DNA of 9,148 bases from Nitrospiraceae bacterium (GTDB lineage: Bacteria; Nitrospirota; Nitrospiria; Nitrospirales; UBA8639). The DNA is taken from contig DOFS01000093.1 in the NCBI GenBank assembly GCA_003523945.1, positions 1-9,148 of the forward strand, read 5' to 3'. Shown here one piece after another: positions 1-5,924 of the stretch; within the stretch, counting starts at the first letter, position 1, and every line of letters starts with the position of its first letter. The position numbers were made by a program, and so were the translations under genes. The notes under the pieces are model-generated. The model searched no databases. It was not told the DNA's origin and worked only from the letters and a program-made list of their open reading frames with translations.

Positions 1-466
1 TCAGGGCATCAAAGATTCTGAAGACATCAATGCCGTTTTGCGCCGATAATTCAATAAATTTCTCAAGGACGTCATCAGCATAATGTCGATAGCCCACGAG
101 ATTCTGCCCACGCAACAGCATTTGAAGGCGGGTTTTCGGCATGGCTTCCCTGAAGGCTCGAAGGCGTTCCCAGGGGTCCTCCTTCAGAAACCGGAGGCAG
201 GAATCGAACGTTGCACCGCCCCATACTTCTAATGACCAAAATCCGACTTCGTCTAATTCTGATGCCACGGATAAGAGGTCTTCTGTGCGCATTCGGGTCG
301 CCAAAAGAGATTGGTGTCCATCTCTCAACGCCACATCGGTTAAAAAGACCTGACGCTTCGGCGACGCTTCGATATCCAAGGCGGGTGCAGCATCCAGTTT
401 CATTCGCGTGGGAACCGGGCGACTGGGCTTCTTGCTTTTATGGGAGGGTGATGTTTTTCGTGACAT
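1..466 (-). CDS. pycB: Carboxyltransferase subunit of a split biotin carboxylase (pyruvate carboxylase B / oxaloacetate decarboxylase alpha type), partial
   Basis: This is the N-terminal 155 residues of a gene whose 3' end lies beyond the left edge. The carboxyltransferase moves CO2 from carboxybiotin to a 2-oxoacid, most likely pyruvate, to give oxaloacetate in the cytoplasm. Seen: the TIM-barrel opening motif [12 protein letters not shown] at residues 43-54, whose Asp49 is a metal ligand in the family, then EVWGGATFD (80-88), LRGQNLVGY (118-126) and FRIFDAL at the cut end. The ATG at 466 has an AAAGG ribosome site 7 nt upstream. Family members usually reach the RDxHQS motif within about 10 residues, so this one carries an extra tail of roughly 35 residues rich in Lys, Ser and Pro. 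An internal ATG (Met22) would shorten the tail but has no ribosome site. It lies 50 bp downstream of the biotin carboxylase gene, a likely operon. A biotin-carrier domain, if present, is outside the window. The substrate could instead be 2-oxoglutarate. Confidence 0.88.
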   Translation of the reverse strand, partial: MSRKTSPSHKSKKPSRPVPTRMKLDAAPALDIEASPKRQVFLTDVALRDGHQSLLATRMRTEDLLSVASELDEVGFWSLEVWGGATFDSCLRFLKEDPWERLRAFREAMPKTRLQMLLRGQNLVGYRHYADDVLEKFIELSAQNGIDVFRIFDAL

Positions 467-516
467 AAGGGGACCTTTCACATGTGCAACGGATCACAAC
501 TTTTTTATGACGGTGG

Positions 517-1935
517 TTATAATCCTTCAAATGCAGCGATAGCGGCTGAGAGGGCAATGACCAGATCTTCCGGTTCTTCCGCCTCTTCATATTCAAAGAG
601 TGCGGGATGGCGTTCAAGGTAGGAGGTGTCAAAACGTCCGGCCCGAAAGTCCGGTTCCTCCATGATCTTTGCCATAAAAGGAATGGTGGTTTTGACGCCT
701 CGCAGCACAAATTCCTCGAGTGAACGATGGGTTCGACGAACCGTTTCATCCCAGGTTCGGCCATGTACGGTCAGTTTGGCCAGCAGGGCGTCATAATACG
801 GAGGGACGGTATAATCCTTATACACCGCTCCGTCAATGCGAACGCCCACGCCGCCTGGGGACAAATAGGCCGTGATTTTTCCCGAAGAGGGCCGAAACCC
901 ATTTTGGGGATCCTCCGCATTCACCCGGCATTGAATAGCATACCCCTGGAGATTCACCTCATGTTGTCCAAAGACCAGTGGCCGCCCTGCCGCAATCCAT
1001 AGTTGGGATTGCACAATATCAACGGTCGTAATCTGTTCCGTGACGGTATGTTCTACTTGAATGCGAGGATTCATTTCCATGAAGTAGTACCGTCCATCGG
1101 GATCCAAGAGGAATTCCACGGTGCCGGCATTATAGAATTGGGCGGCCCGGGCCATAGCGATGGCGGCCTCTCCCATTTCTGCCCGTAGACGAGGGGTTAA
1201 CACAAGTGACGGGGCAATTTCTATCAGTTTTTGATGGCGCCGCTGAATAGAACAATCCCGTTCTCCCAGATGAATCACGTAACCGTTTTTATCTGCCAGT
1301 AATTGAAATTCAATGTGGTGGGGACGTTCAACATATTTTTCAAGAAATAGTTCCCCGTTGCCGAATGCGGCCAGAGCCTCACGGGCACCCGCTTCCATCG
1401 CTTCTTGTAATTCATCATCTGAGCGCACCACGCGAAGGCCTCGCCCTCCCCCCCCGGCACTGGCTTTGACCATGACCGGGTAACCCGCCTTATGAGAAAA
1501 TTTCAAGGCCTCTTCTAAAGACCCAACACTGCCATCTGTCCCTGGGACGACAGGCACTCCAATTTTGATAGCGAGTGCTCGAGCTTGGACCTTATCGCCC
1601 AGAAGTTCAAGGGAATGTGGGGATGGGCCAATAAAGAGAATCCCGGCTTCTTCGCATAGTCTGGCAAAGTCGGCGTTTTCTGCTAAAAAGCCGTATCCTG
1701 GATGAATGGCATCGGCTCGAATTCTCTTTGCTAACCCTACAATTTGTCGAGCGTCAAGGTAGCCTTGCACGGGGCCTGGACCGACCAAGTACGCTTCATT
1801 GGCTTTTTTGACGTAAATGGCGGTGGCGTCACTTTCTGAATAAATCGCCGCCGTGGCAATGCCGAATTCTCGGCATGCCCGGATGACGCGCATCGCAATT
1901 TCTCCTCGGTTGGCAACTAATACTTTTTTTAACAT
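517..1935 (-). CDS. pycA: Biotin carboxylase subunit (pyruvate carboxylase subunit A / AccC-like)
   Basis: This 472-residue ATP-grasp enzyme carboxylates biotin on a carrier using ATP and bicarbonate. Domains in order: N-terminal biotin carboxylase domain (about 1-110, opening LKKVLVANRGEIAMRV), ATP-grasp domain (about 115-320) and C-terminal domain (about 335-442). Visible active-site elements are Lys115, Lys157 before the glycine loop GGGGRG (161-166), RRHQK (232-236), Glu274 and Glu287, EMNPRIQVEH (287-296) with Arg291 and Glu295, and Arg337 in CRVNAED. All are in the positions expected from E. coli AccC, and the length is only slightly above the usual 445-450 because of an acidic C-terminal tail. 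There is no biotin attachment site (AMKM), so the carrier is a separate protein or part of the partner. The downstream gene 50 bp away encodes a carboxyltransferase of the pyruvate/oxaloacetate class, not acetyl-CoA carboxylase, which favours pyruvate carboxylase over AccC. 2-oxoglutarate carboxylase (CfiB-like) is the main alternative. The ribosome site at the ATG is weak. Confidence 0.93.
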   Translation of the reverse strand: MLKKVLVANRGEIAMRVIRACREFGIATAAIYSESDATAIYVKKANEAYLVGPGPVQGYLDARQIVGLAKRIRADAIHPGYGFLAENADFARLCEEAGILFIGPSPHSLELLGDKVQARALAIKIGVPVVPGTDGSVGSLEEALKFSHKAGYPVMVKASAGGGGRGLRVVRSDDELQEAMEAGAREALAAFGNGELFLEKYVERPHHIEFQLLADKNGYVIHLGERDCSIQRRHQKLIEIAPSLVLTPRLRAEMGEAAIAMARAAQFYNAGTVEFLLDPDGRYYFMEMNPRIQVEHTVTEQITTVDIVQSQLWIAAGRPLVFGQHEVNLQGYAIQCRVNAEDPQNGFRPSSGKITAYLSPGGVGVRIDGAVYKDYTVPPYYDALLAKLTVHGRTWDETVRRTHRSLEEFVLRGVKTTIPFMAKIMEEPDFRAGRFDTSYLERHPALFEYEEAEEPEDLVIALSAAIAAFEGL

Positions 1936-2055
1936 TCGATCCCGGTGTCAGTGTCTTAGTAATTGAAATGGATAACCGTATCCGGTGATGTTCAAGACTA
2001 ACAGGTGGCTGAAATGTTCTAAGAAGATAGGTAATCGATTTCAGGTTTTCTTGAA

Positions 2056-2952
2056 CTATTGACCGTCAATAAGTGGGTAATACTTTCCTTTTCGCATGAA
2101 GTTTTGGCCTTCCCGTGAGAGGACAAACTGTTCAAAGGCCATGACCTGAGATGAAGGGTGGGAATTTGTAATGAGCATCACCGGTCGCTGGAGTGGGTAG
2201 CGATTATCCAGAACCGTTTGCACTTCAGGTTCCACTCGATTAATGAACAGAAGATTAATCGCGATCCCATCTTCTTTCGCACGGAGCGCTGGAGTCATGG
2301 ACACAAACGTGATGGCCTCCAGATTTCCACTCACCGCTTTAATGGCTTCATCCTCGGTTCCCGCTCTATAGGCAGATCGCGGAATCCCATCTGAAAGGTG
2401 TAACGCTTTTTCAAAGCCTTGTCGAATGTTTTCATTCGTGGTTCGATTGATCAGTACGATTTTAGTTTGCGGTGCTTCTTCGTAGACCTGAGACCAATAG
2501 CGGGTGGATCCTGAAAAAACCCCAGTTAGTTGAGGGATAGTCATTTCCTTTACGGGGTTTGAGAAATTGGTTAATACGGCAATGCCGTCCCTGGCAATCA
2601 TCGTGGAGCGGAGAGAAGGAACCTCTTCGCCCGTGATGCCAATATCTGCTTCGTTCAGTTCGATGGTTCTGATTGGCTTGGCATTGGGATGCCAGAAAAT
2701 ATCAACGGAAACAGAGGGGTGGCGCGACTCAAATTCCGCAGCCAGAATTTCTAGAAGATATCGCTCAGGACCATTTCCCACGATGAGTATGGTCCCGGAA
2801 ATTCTTGATGGAACCTCCACGGGAGATTCTGAGGAAGTGGAATCTTTCGAATGGACCGCACTAACGGGAAGGCACAGTCCACAGAGAAAGCCAATCCACA
2901 TCAGAGAAGACGCCCTGACCAGGCCTATGTTGGTGAACCGAAGAAGTTTCAT
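2056..2952 (-). CDS. Exported PstS-like solute-binding protein (phosphate/anion-type PBP domain)
   Basis: This 298-residue periplasmic-type substrate-binding protein is probably of the PstS-like PBP superfamily (type II fold). Seen: a Sec signal peptide with a basic start (Lys2, Arg5, Arg13), a hydrophobic core at about 14-29 and a VSA cleavage site ending at Ala32. No lipobox is present, so it should be soluble after cleavage. The mature part shows the family rhythm: a first strand with a Gly-rich turn (ILIVGNGPER), LAAEFESRHP, a strand-turn ADIGITGEE, DGIAVLTNFSNPVKEMTIPQL (partial match to the D-G-hydrophobic, N-P, LT signature of PstS-like proteins), an Arg-containing second-lobe entry INRTTNENIRQGFE and a C-terminal MAFEQFVLSREGQ helix. 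The usual S-G-T phosphate loop after the Arg is replaced by TTNEN, so phosphate as ligand is unproven. No permease or ATPase gene is in the window. The upstream AAGGA lies 10 nt before the ATG. Confidence 0.78.
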   Translation of the reverse strand: MKLLRFTNIGLVRASSLMWIGFLCGLCLPVSAVHSKDSTSSESPVEVPSRISGTILIVGNGPERYLLEILAAEFESRHPSVSVDIFWHPNAKPIRTIELNEADIGITGEEVPSLRSTMIARDGIAVLTNFSNPVKEMTIPQLTGVFSGSTRYWSQVYEEAPQTKIVLINRTTNENIRQGFEKALHLSDGIPRSAYRAGTEDEAIKAVSGNLEAITFVSMTPALRAKEDGIAINLLFINRVEPEVQTVLDNRYPLQRPVMLITNSHPSSQVMAFEQFVLSREGQNFMRKGKYYPLIDGQ

Positions 2953-3009
2953 TCTCTGACTATCCTTACCGACGAATCAGGTTCCGGAAGCTGAGGAGAA
3001 TACAGGAAA

Positions 3010-3015
3010 ATTATA
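3010..3015 (-). promoter_or_regulatory. Possible -10 box upstream of the solute-binding protein gene
   Basis: A perfect TATAAT reads on the minus strand at 3015 to 3010, about 57 nt before the ATG at 2952. The hexamer at 17-18 bp spacing does not resemble TTGACA. A TTGACA does exist at 3066-3061 but is 45 bp away, too far to pair. The box is therefore only a candidate, perhaps used by an activator-dependent promoter. The terminator at 3087-3128 isolates this gene from the FmdB gene upstream, so some promoter is needed in this gap. Confidence 0.3.
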
Positions 3016-3086
3016 CACCTACGAGAAAGCGGGGCCATCTTTCCGGTTTATGGAAATAAATGTCAAGAGGAGGTGGGCTTGGAAGG

Positions 3087-3128
3087 AAAAAATATCTTGG
3101 GCGGTCAACTCCTACCTGACCGCCCAAG
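3087..3128 (-). terminator. Intrinsic terminator of the FmdB gene
   Basis: A perfect 12-bp inverted repeat (CTTGGGCGGTCA at 3096-3107 and its complement at 3117-3128) flanks a 9-nt loop. On the minus strand it is followed within 3 nt by a run of six T (3092-3087). It begins 8 nt after the FmdB stop codon at 3136. Stem, GC content and T-run all fit a Rho-independent terminator reading leftwards, which makes the FmdB gene its own transcription unit. Confidence 0.92.
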
Positions 3129-3135
3129 CTTCAAT

Positions 3136-3429
3136 CTATTCTCCTCCGGAGGGTTGTGAATTGGACTCGGTTGGAGCGGCGCGTCGGCCCATAATCGGAG
3201 GGAGTTTTGAAAATTTATCCATTCGTTCATTCAACATATTGTAGGCTTTGCCTTCCGCAAATCCTGGTTTGTGCGTTCCTACAATTTTTGAGGCAAATGA
3301 GGACATAATTCGTCGGCTTTTGGTGGTGTTGCATTTAGGACAAACAGTTTCTTCGGGTTTCATGCTCAGCGCTTGCATGGCCTCATAGCGATGATCGCAA
3401 CCGTCACACACATACTCATATAATGGCAT
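3136..3429 (-). CDS. FmdB/CxxC-CxxC family zinc-ribbon protein
   Basis: This 97-residue protein begins MPLYEYVCDGCDH, the signature start of the FmdB-type putative regulatory family. Four cysteines (Cys8, Cys11, Cys30, Cys33) in two CxxC knuckles form the predicted zinc ribbon. After it come a conserved SRRIMSSFASKI stretch and a polar, probably disordered tail ending QPSGGE. The molecular role of the family is not settled; the name comes from a gene near formamidase and amidase operons. I chose the ATG at 3429 over an in-frame GTG at 3444, because the strong ribosome site GGAGG (3442-3438) overlaps that GTG and sits 8 nt before the ATG, and the family starts at MPLYEY. The gene stands alone: divergent from the 59-residue gene and followed at once by a strong terminator. 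Confidence 0.9.
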   Translation of the reverse strand: MPLYEYVCDGCDHRYEAMQALSMKPEETVCPKCNTTKSRRIMSSFASKIVGTHKPGFAEGKAYNMLNERMDKFSKLPPIMGRRAAPTESNSQPSGGE

Positions 3430-3556
3430 AAATGACTCCTCCACTGTTGTCTATGATGGTCATGAATAATAGGCTCCGTTCGTCAAAGAGTATATCGAAG
3501 TTTGTATCGGCGTGGCTAATAGATAGCCCAGTTTTCCTGGAAATTTTTAGAAAAGA

Positions 3557-3586
3557 TTGACGGCAAGTTCATCACTTTACTATAAT
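3557..3586 (+). promoter_or_regulatory. Sigma-70 type promoter for the 59-residue protein gene
   Basis: A -35 box TTGACG (3557-3562, five of six consensus bases) and a perfect -10 box TATAAT (3581-3586) are separated by 18 bp. Transcription should start near 3593, leaving a leader of about 35 nt that contains a GGAGG ribosome site. This is the best promoter match in the window and points at the small gene at 3629. Confidence 0.75.
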
Positions 3587-3628
3587 TTTTCGTTGGTCTT
3601 ATCACAGCAAAATTTGGAGGAATGACTC

Positions 3629-3808
3629 ATGTCGGTGTTAATTCGGAAATTTAAATTGCCCACTGGAATGGTCAAGGAAGAACGGATTGATGATCCAGAT
3701 CGCATCGAGCGGTATATGCAGTTTTTTGACAAGGAACAGCAAGCAAAACTTGATGCCGGTCAAAAGGTTTTTTTAGACAAAGATGAATGGCAATTTGTAG
3801 ATAACTGA
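3629..3808 (+). CDS. Small protein of unknown function (59 residues)
   Basis: I do not recognise this 59-residue protein. It is supported by a good sigma-70 promoter (3557-3586) and a perfect GGAGG ribosome site (3616-3620) placed 8 nt before the ATG. The product begins MSVLIRKFKLPTGMV, has an acidic-basic alternating middle (EERIDDPDRIERYM) that should form a helix, a Lys/Gln/Asp-rich segment and ends KDEWQFVDN. It is soluble, highly charged, has no cysteine, no signal peptide and no membrane segment. The start has alternating hydrophobic residues (V-L-I, F, L), suggesting a strand-helix-strand layout. Its promoter and ribosome site suggest robust expression. The next gene is 117 bp downstream on the same strand and may or may not be cotranscribed. 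Confidence 0.72.
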   Translation: MSVLIRKFKLPTGMVKEERIDDPDRIERYMQFFDKEQQAKLDAGQKVFLDKDEWQFVDN

Positions 3809-3925
3809 ACTTCTACCCAGCAGGCTCCCTTTCTATCATCATCGTAACAGGTAGTTCTCACGGAAATTTTCTGCCGTGCTTAGGGGCAGGCTTGGTTCAT
3901 CATTCAGTGAAGGGGCATCGCGATT

Positions 3926-4129
3926 ATGGGGTATTGGATCCATGTAAAACGATCACTTGATCAGGCAATGATCCATCGGGACCGTTGTCCGGAAGTTCCT
4001 TCAGGCCCGCATAGGTCTGACTTCTGGGAAGGTGGGTGGACTGAATATCCAGACAAGAATACGGCTCTGGAGTATTTGGAAAATACTGAGGCCTCGCAGC
4101 AACTCAAATGTCCTTTGTGTAAACCGTGA
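3926..4129 (+). CDS. Small putative metal-binding protein with HxxxC...CxxC pattern (67 residues)
   Basis: This 67-residue protein belongs to no family I can name. What can be seen is a layout common in tiny zinc proteins: His17-x3-Cys21 near the N-terminus and Cys62-x2-Cys65 just before the C-terminal KP, giving four possible zinc ligands. Between them are a Trp-rich turn (Trp34, Trp38, Tyr41) and a short helix, TALEYLENTEAS, often seen as a T-x-E/A-A-like helix preceding the last CxxC. It is cytoplasmic, with no signal peptide. A purine-rich stretch (GAAGGGG) lies about 10 nt before the ATG. The paired ligands and aromatic pattern argue for a real gene, though its short length keeps some doubt. 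It sits between two other unassigned genes on the same strand; the next starts 69 bp later. Confidence 0.6.
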   Translation: MGYWIHVKRSLDQAMIHRDRCPEVPSGPHRSDFWEGGWTEYPDKNTALEYLENTEASQQLKCPLCKP

Positions 4130-4198
4130 CTTTTGGTGTGTTAAACGGGATCTGTAAGGGCAGTAGGCCCTTGGCGTGATTGTATAGAGTATTTTCGT

Positions 4199-4633
4199 AT
4201 GGCTGAAAAATTTGCTAATGCTCGATGGGTGAAAGAGGGCTTTTTAGATAATCGGATTGTCGGGTCGGTTGTTGGGCAAATTACTTTTGCCGGGCTTGAA
4301 ACCGTGGATGTGTATTTAGTGGGTGATTTTGCGGGAGAGATTGCGGGGAAGGTGATTGGTTTTCGTAATCCCCAATTCCTGGATGATCCTCGTGCGGGAG
4401 AATCGTTATATGATTTTTCCATCCCTCAAATAGGAAAAGTCAGTCTCATATCGTTTGATCCGCACCCCCTTCTTGAGCCCCATCCCTACTTTGAATGGTT
4501 TTCTGTCGATCAACAACACTATCGCTTCGAACTGCAGCCGGATGAGGCGTGGCTCATGCCGGATGATCAACGACATGCCGTGGAGTCTCAATCTCAGCGA
4601 ATCCGGCAGGAGCTTTCGCCCCTCTTACCCTGA
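4199..4633 (+). CDS. Conserved-looking hypothetical protein, beta-rich (144 residues)
   Basis: I cannot assign a family to this 144-residue protein. The N-terminal half (about 15-58) is rich in alternating hydrophobic and glycine residues, including NRIVGSVVGQITF and DVYLVGDFAGEIAGKVIGF, which predicts a run of beta strands with the recurring pattern hydrophobic-G-x-hydrophobic-x-G. The C-terminal half holds an aromatic, acidic segment (DPHPLLEPHPYFEWFS), a Trp-containing strand (DEAWLMP) and a polar helix (DDQRHAVESQSQRIRQEL). It has no cysteines, signal peptide or membrane helix. The ATG at 4199 is the first possible start in the open frame and no GTG, TTG or CTG lies between it and the stop at 4142. 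The ribosome site is weak (TAGAG about 9 nt upstream). It lies between the 67-residue gene and hemE; hemE has its own promoter, so a shared role is not implied. Confidence 0.7.
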   Translation: MAEKFANARWVKEGFLDNRIVGSVVGQITFAGLETVDVYLVGDFAGEIAGKVIGFRNPQFLDDPRAGESLYDFSIPQIGKVSLISFDPHPLLEPHPYFEWFSVDQQHYRFELQPDEAWLMPDDQRHAVESQSQRIRQELSPLLP

Positions 4634-4748
4634 CCAGAACAGCTTGGTGATGATCCGTCAAATAAGGTTTGAGACTGAGATGATAGTGAATCTGAGAACA
4701 ATAGTCCGGTGATGATGACAGCTACGCTCTCTTTTTGAACGTTATTGA

Positions 4749-4777
4749 TTGACTCACTTTTCCTTCATTCGTAGAAT
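4749..4777 (+). promoter_or_regulatory. Promoter of hemE, placed for a leaderless transcript
   Basis: A -35 box TTGACT (4749-4754) and a -10 box TAGAAT (4772-4777) are spaced by exactly 17 bp, each matching five of six consensus bases. Only 8 nt (4778-4785, mostly C) separate the -10 box from the hemE ATG. The A of the ATG at 4786 is the best-placed purine for initiation, so transcription is predicted to start at or within a few nt of the start codon. No Shine-Dalgarno sequence is present before hemE, consistent with this. Confidence 0.62.
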
Positions 4778-4785
4778 GCCCCGCC

Positions 4786-5823
4786 ATGAATGACCGATTT
4801 TTAAAAGCCTGCTTGCGTCAGCCCGTCGATCGAACCCCTGTTTGGTTTATGCGGCAAGCCGGACGCTATATGGAAGAGTACCAGTCTATCCGACGCAGGT
4901 ATTCTATTTTGGAAGTATGCAAAACGCCTGCGTTGGCTGCCGAAGTGACGCTTCAACCCATTCAACGCTTTGATCTGGATGCGGCCATCATTTTTGCAGA
5001 TATTTTGTTACCCCTACAAGCCATGGGCTTGAACCTGGAATTTGTCGAGGGGAAGGGTCCGGTTATTGATAACCCGATACGAGGCGAGATGGGCATTGTG
5101 GATCTTCGTCGGGTCGACGGAGACGCGTTTGCCTATGCCGGAGAAGCCATTCGCCAGACACTTCAGGCTCTCGATAATCGAGTCCCGTTGCTGGGATTTG
5201 CCGGAGCCCCGTTTACGTTAGCCAGTTATGCCATTGAGGGTGGAAGCTCACGTGACTATGCCAGAACCAAACATTTGATGTTTTCGCAGCCGACCGTCTG
5301 GCATCAATTAATGTCCAAACTGTCTGCGGTCGTTGTGGAGTATCTGCGGGTGCAAAGTCGGGCGGGTGCCCAAGCCATTCAACTCTTTGATAGTTGGGTC
5401 GGCTGCTTAAGCCCCGGCGATTATGAAGAATATGTTCTTCCTCATGTTCAAAATATTTTTTCAGCCTTACGGGTTGAAGGGATTCCACTCATCTATTTTG
5501 GAACGGGGACGACTGGGCTTCTTCCGCTTATGCGAAAAGCTGGAAGCGATGTGATGGGTGTCGACTGGCGTGTTCGTTTGGATGAAGCCTGGAGCACCAT
5601 TGGTTTCGATGTGAGTATTCAAGGCAATCTGGATCCCCTGGTTCTGTTCGCCCCCGAAAAAGAAATCGAGCGTCGGGTGAAGGATATTATTCAGCAGGCT
5701 GGAGGCCGACCTGGACATATTTTTAATCTCGGTCATGGAATTCTTCCCAATACCCCTTTGCACGGCGTTGAAGTCGCCATTGAATGTGTTCGGCGGTTTT
5801 CAACGGCTTCCTCACGTGAATAA
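4786..5823 (+). CDS. hemE: Uroporphyrinogen decarboxylase
   Basis: HemE removes four carboxyl groups from uroporphyrinogen III to give coproporphyrinogen III, a cytoplasmic step of haem synthesis. The 345-residue length is normal. Signatures in order: PVWFMRQAGRYM (18-29) with the substrate-binding Arg23 and Arg27, FADILLPLQAMG (70-81) with the catalytic Asp72, GFAGAPFTLASYAIEGG (137-153) with Tyr148, QLFDSWVGCLSP (199-210) with Ser203, GVDWR (258-262), IQGNLDP (278-284) and FNLGHGILPNTP (313-324) with His317. All key residues known from the human and bacterial enzymes are in place. The start fits the family N-terminus; an ATG 10 nt upstream is out of frame. No ribosome site is visible and the promoter abuts the start codon, suggesting leaderless translation. 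hemG follows after 101 bp on the same strand. Confidence 0.97.
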   Translation: MNDRFLKACLRQPVDRTPVWFMRQAGRYMEEYQSIRRRYSILEVCKTPALAAEVTLQPIQRFDLDAAIIFADILLPLQAMGLNLEFVEGKGPVIDNPIRGEMGIVDLRRVDGDAFAYAGEAIRQTLQALDNRVPLLGFAGAPFTLASYAIEGGSSRDYARTKHLMFSQPTVWHQLMSKLSAVVVEYLRVQSRAGAQAIQLFDSWVGCLSPGDYEEYVLPHVQNIFSALRVEGIPLIYFGTGTTGLLPLMRKAGSDVMGVDWRVRLDEAWSTIGFDVSIQGNLDPLVLFAPEKEIERRVKDIIQQAGGRPGHIFNLGHGILPNTPLHGVEVAIECVRRFSTASSRE

Positions 5824-5924
5824 TGCAGTGAAGCTTTTTCCCTGTCCCGTTTTCTCATAGCTTCACGGAAATCTCTTTATCTCAACCACATGACCACTGA
5901 CTAGCCTTTCTTTCCTGATGACTT

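Noticed and set aside
1970..1983. Small palindrome GGATA-accg-TATCC upstream of the biotin carboxylase gene
   Set aside because: Only five base pairs; too short to claim as an operator without other copies or conservation.
3430..3444. Upstream GTG start adding five residues to the FmdB protein
   Set aside because: The added codons are themselves the GGAGG ribosome site for the ATG at 3429, and the family begins MPLYEY.
4141..4591. Minus-strand open frames opposite the 144-residue gene
   Set aside because: They overlap a better supported plus-strand gene, lack ribosome sites and have no recognisable motif; treated as shadows.
4650..4720. Repeated GGTGATGAT near 4653 and 4709 upstream of hemE
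   Set aside because: The shared core is only 9 nt and the flanks differ; no regular spacing or array.
5828..5866. Inverted repeat GTGAAGCT...AGCTTCAC between hemE and hemG
   Set aside because: The 8-bp stem has a 23-nt loop and no following T-run, so it is weak as a terminator and could arise by chance.
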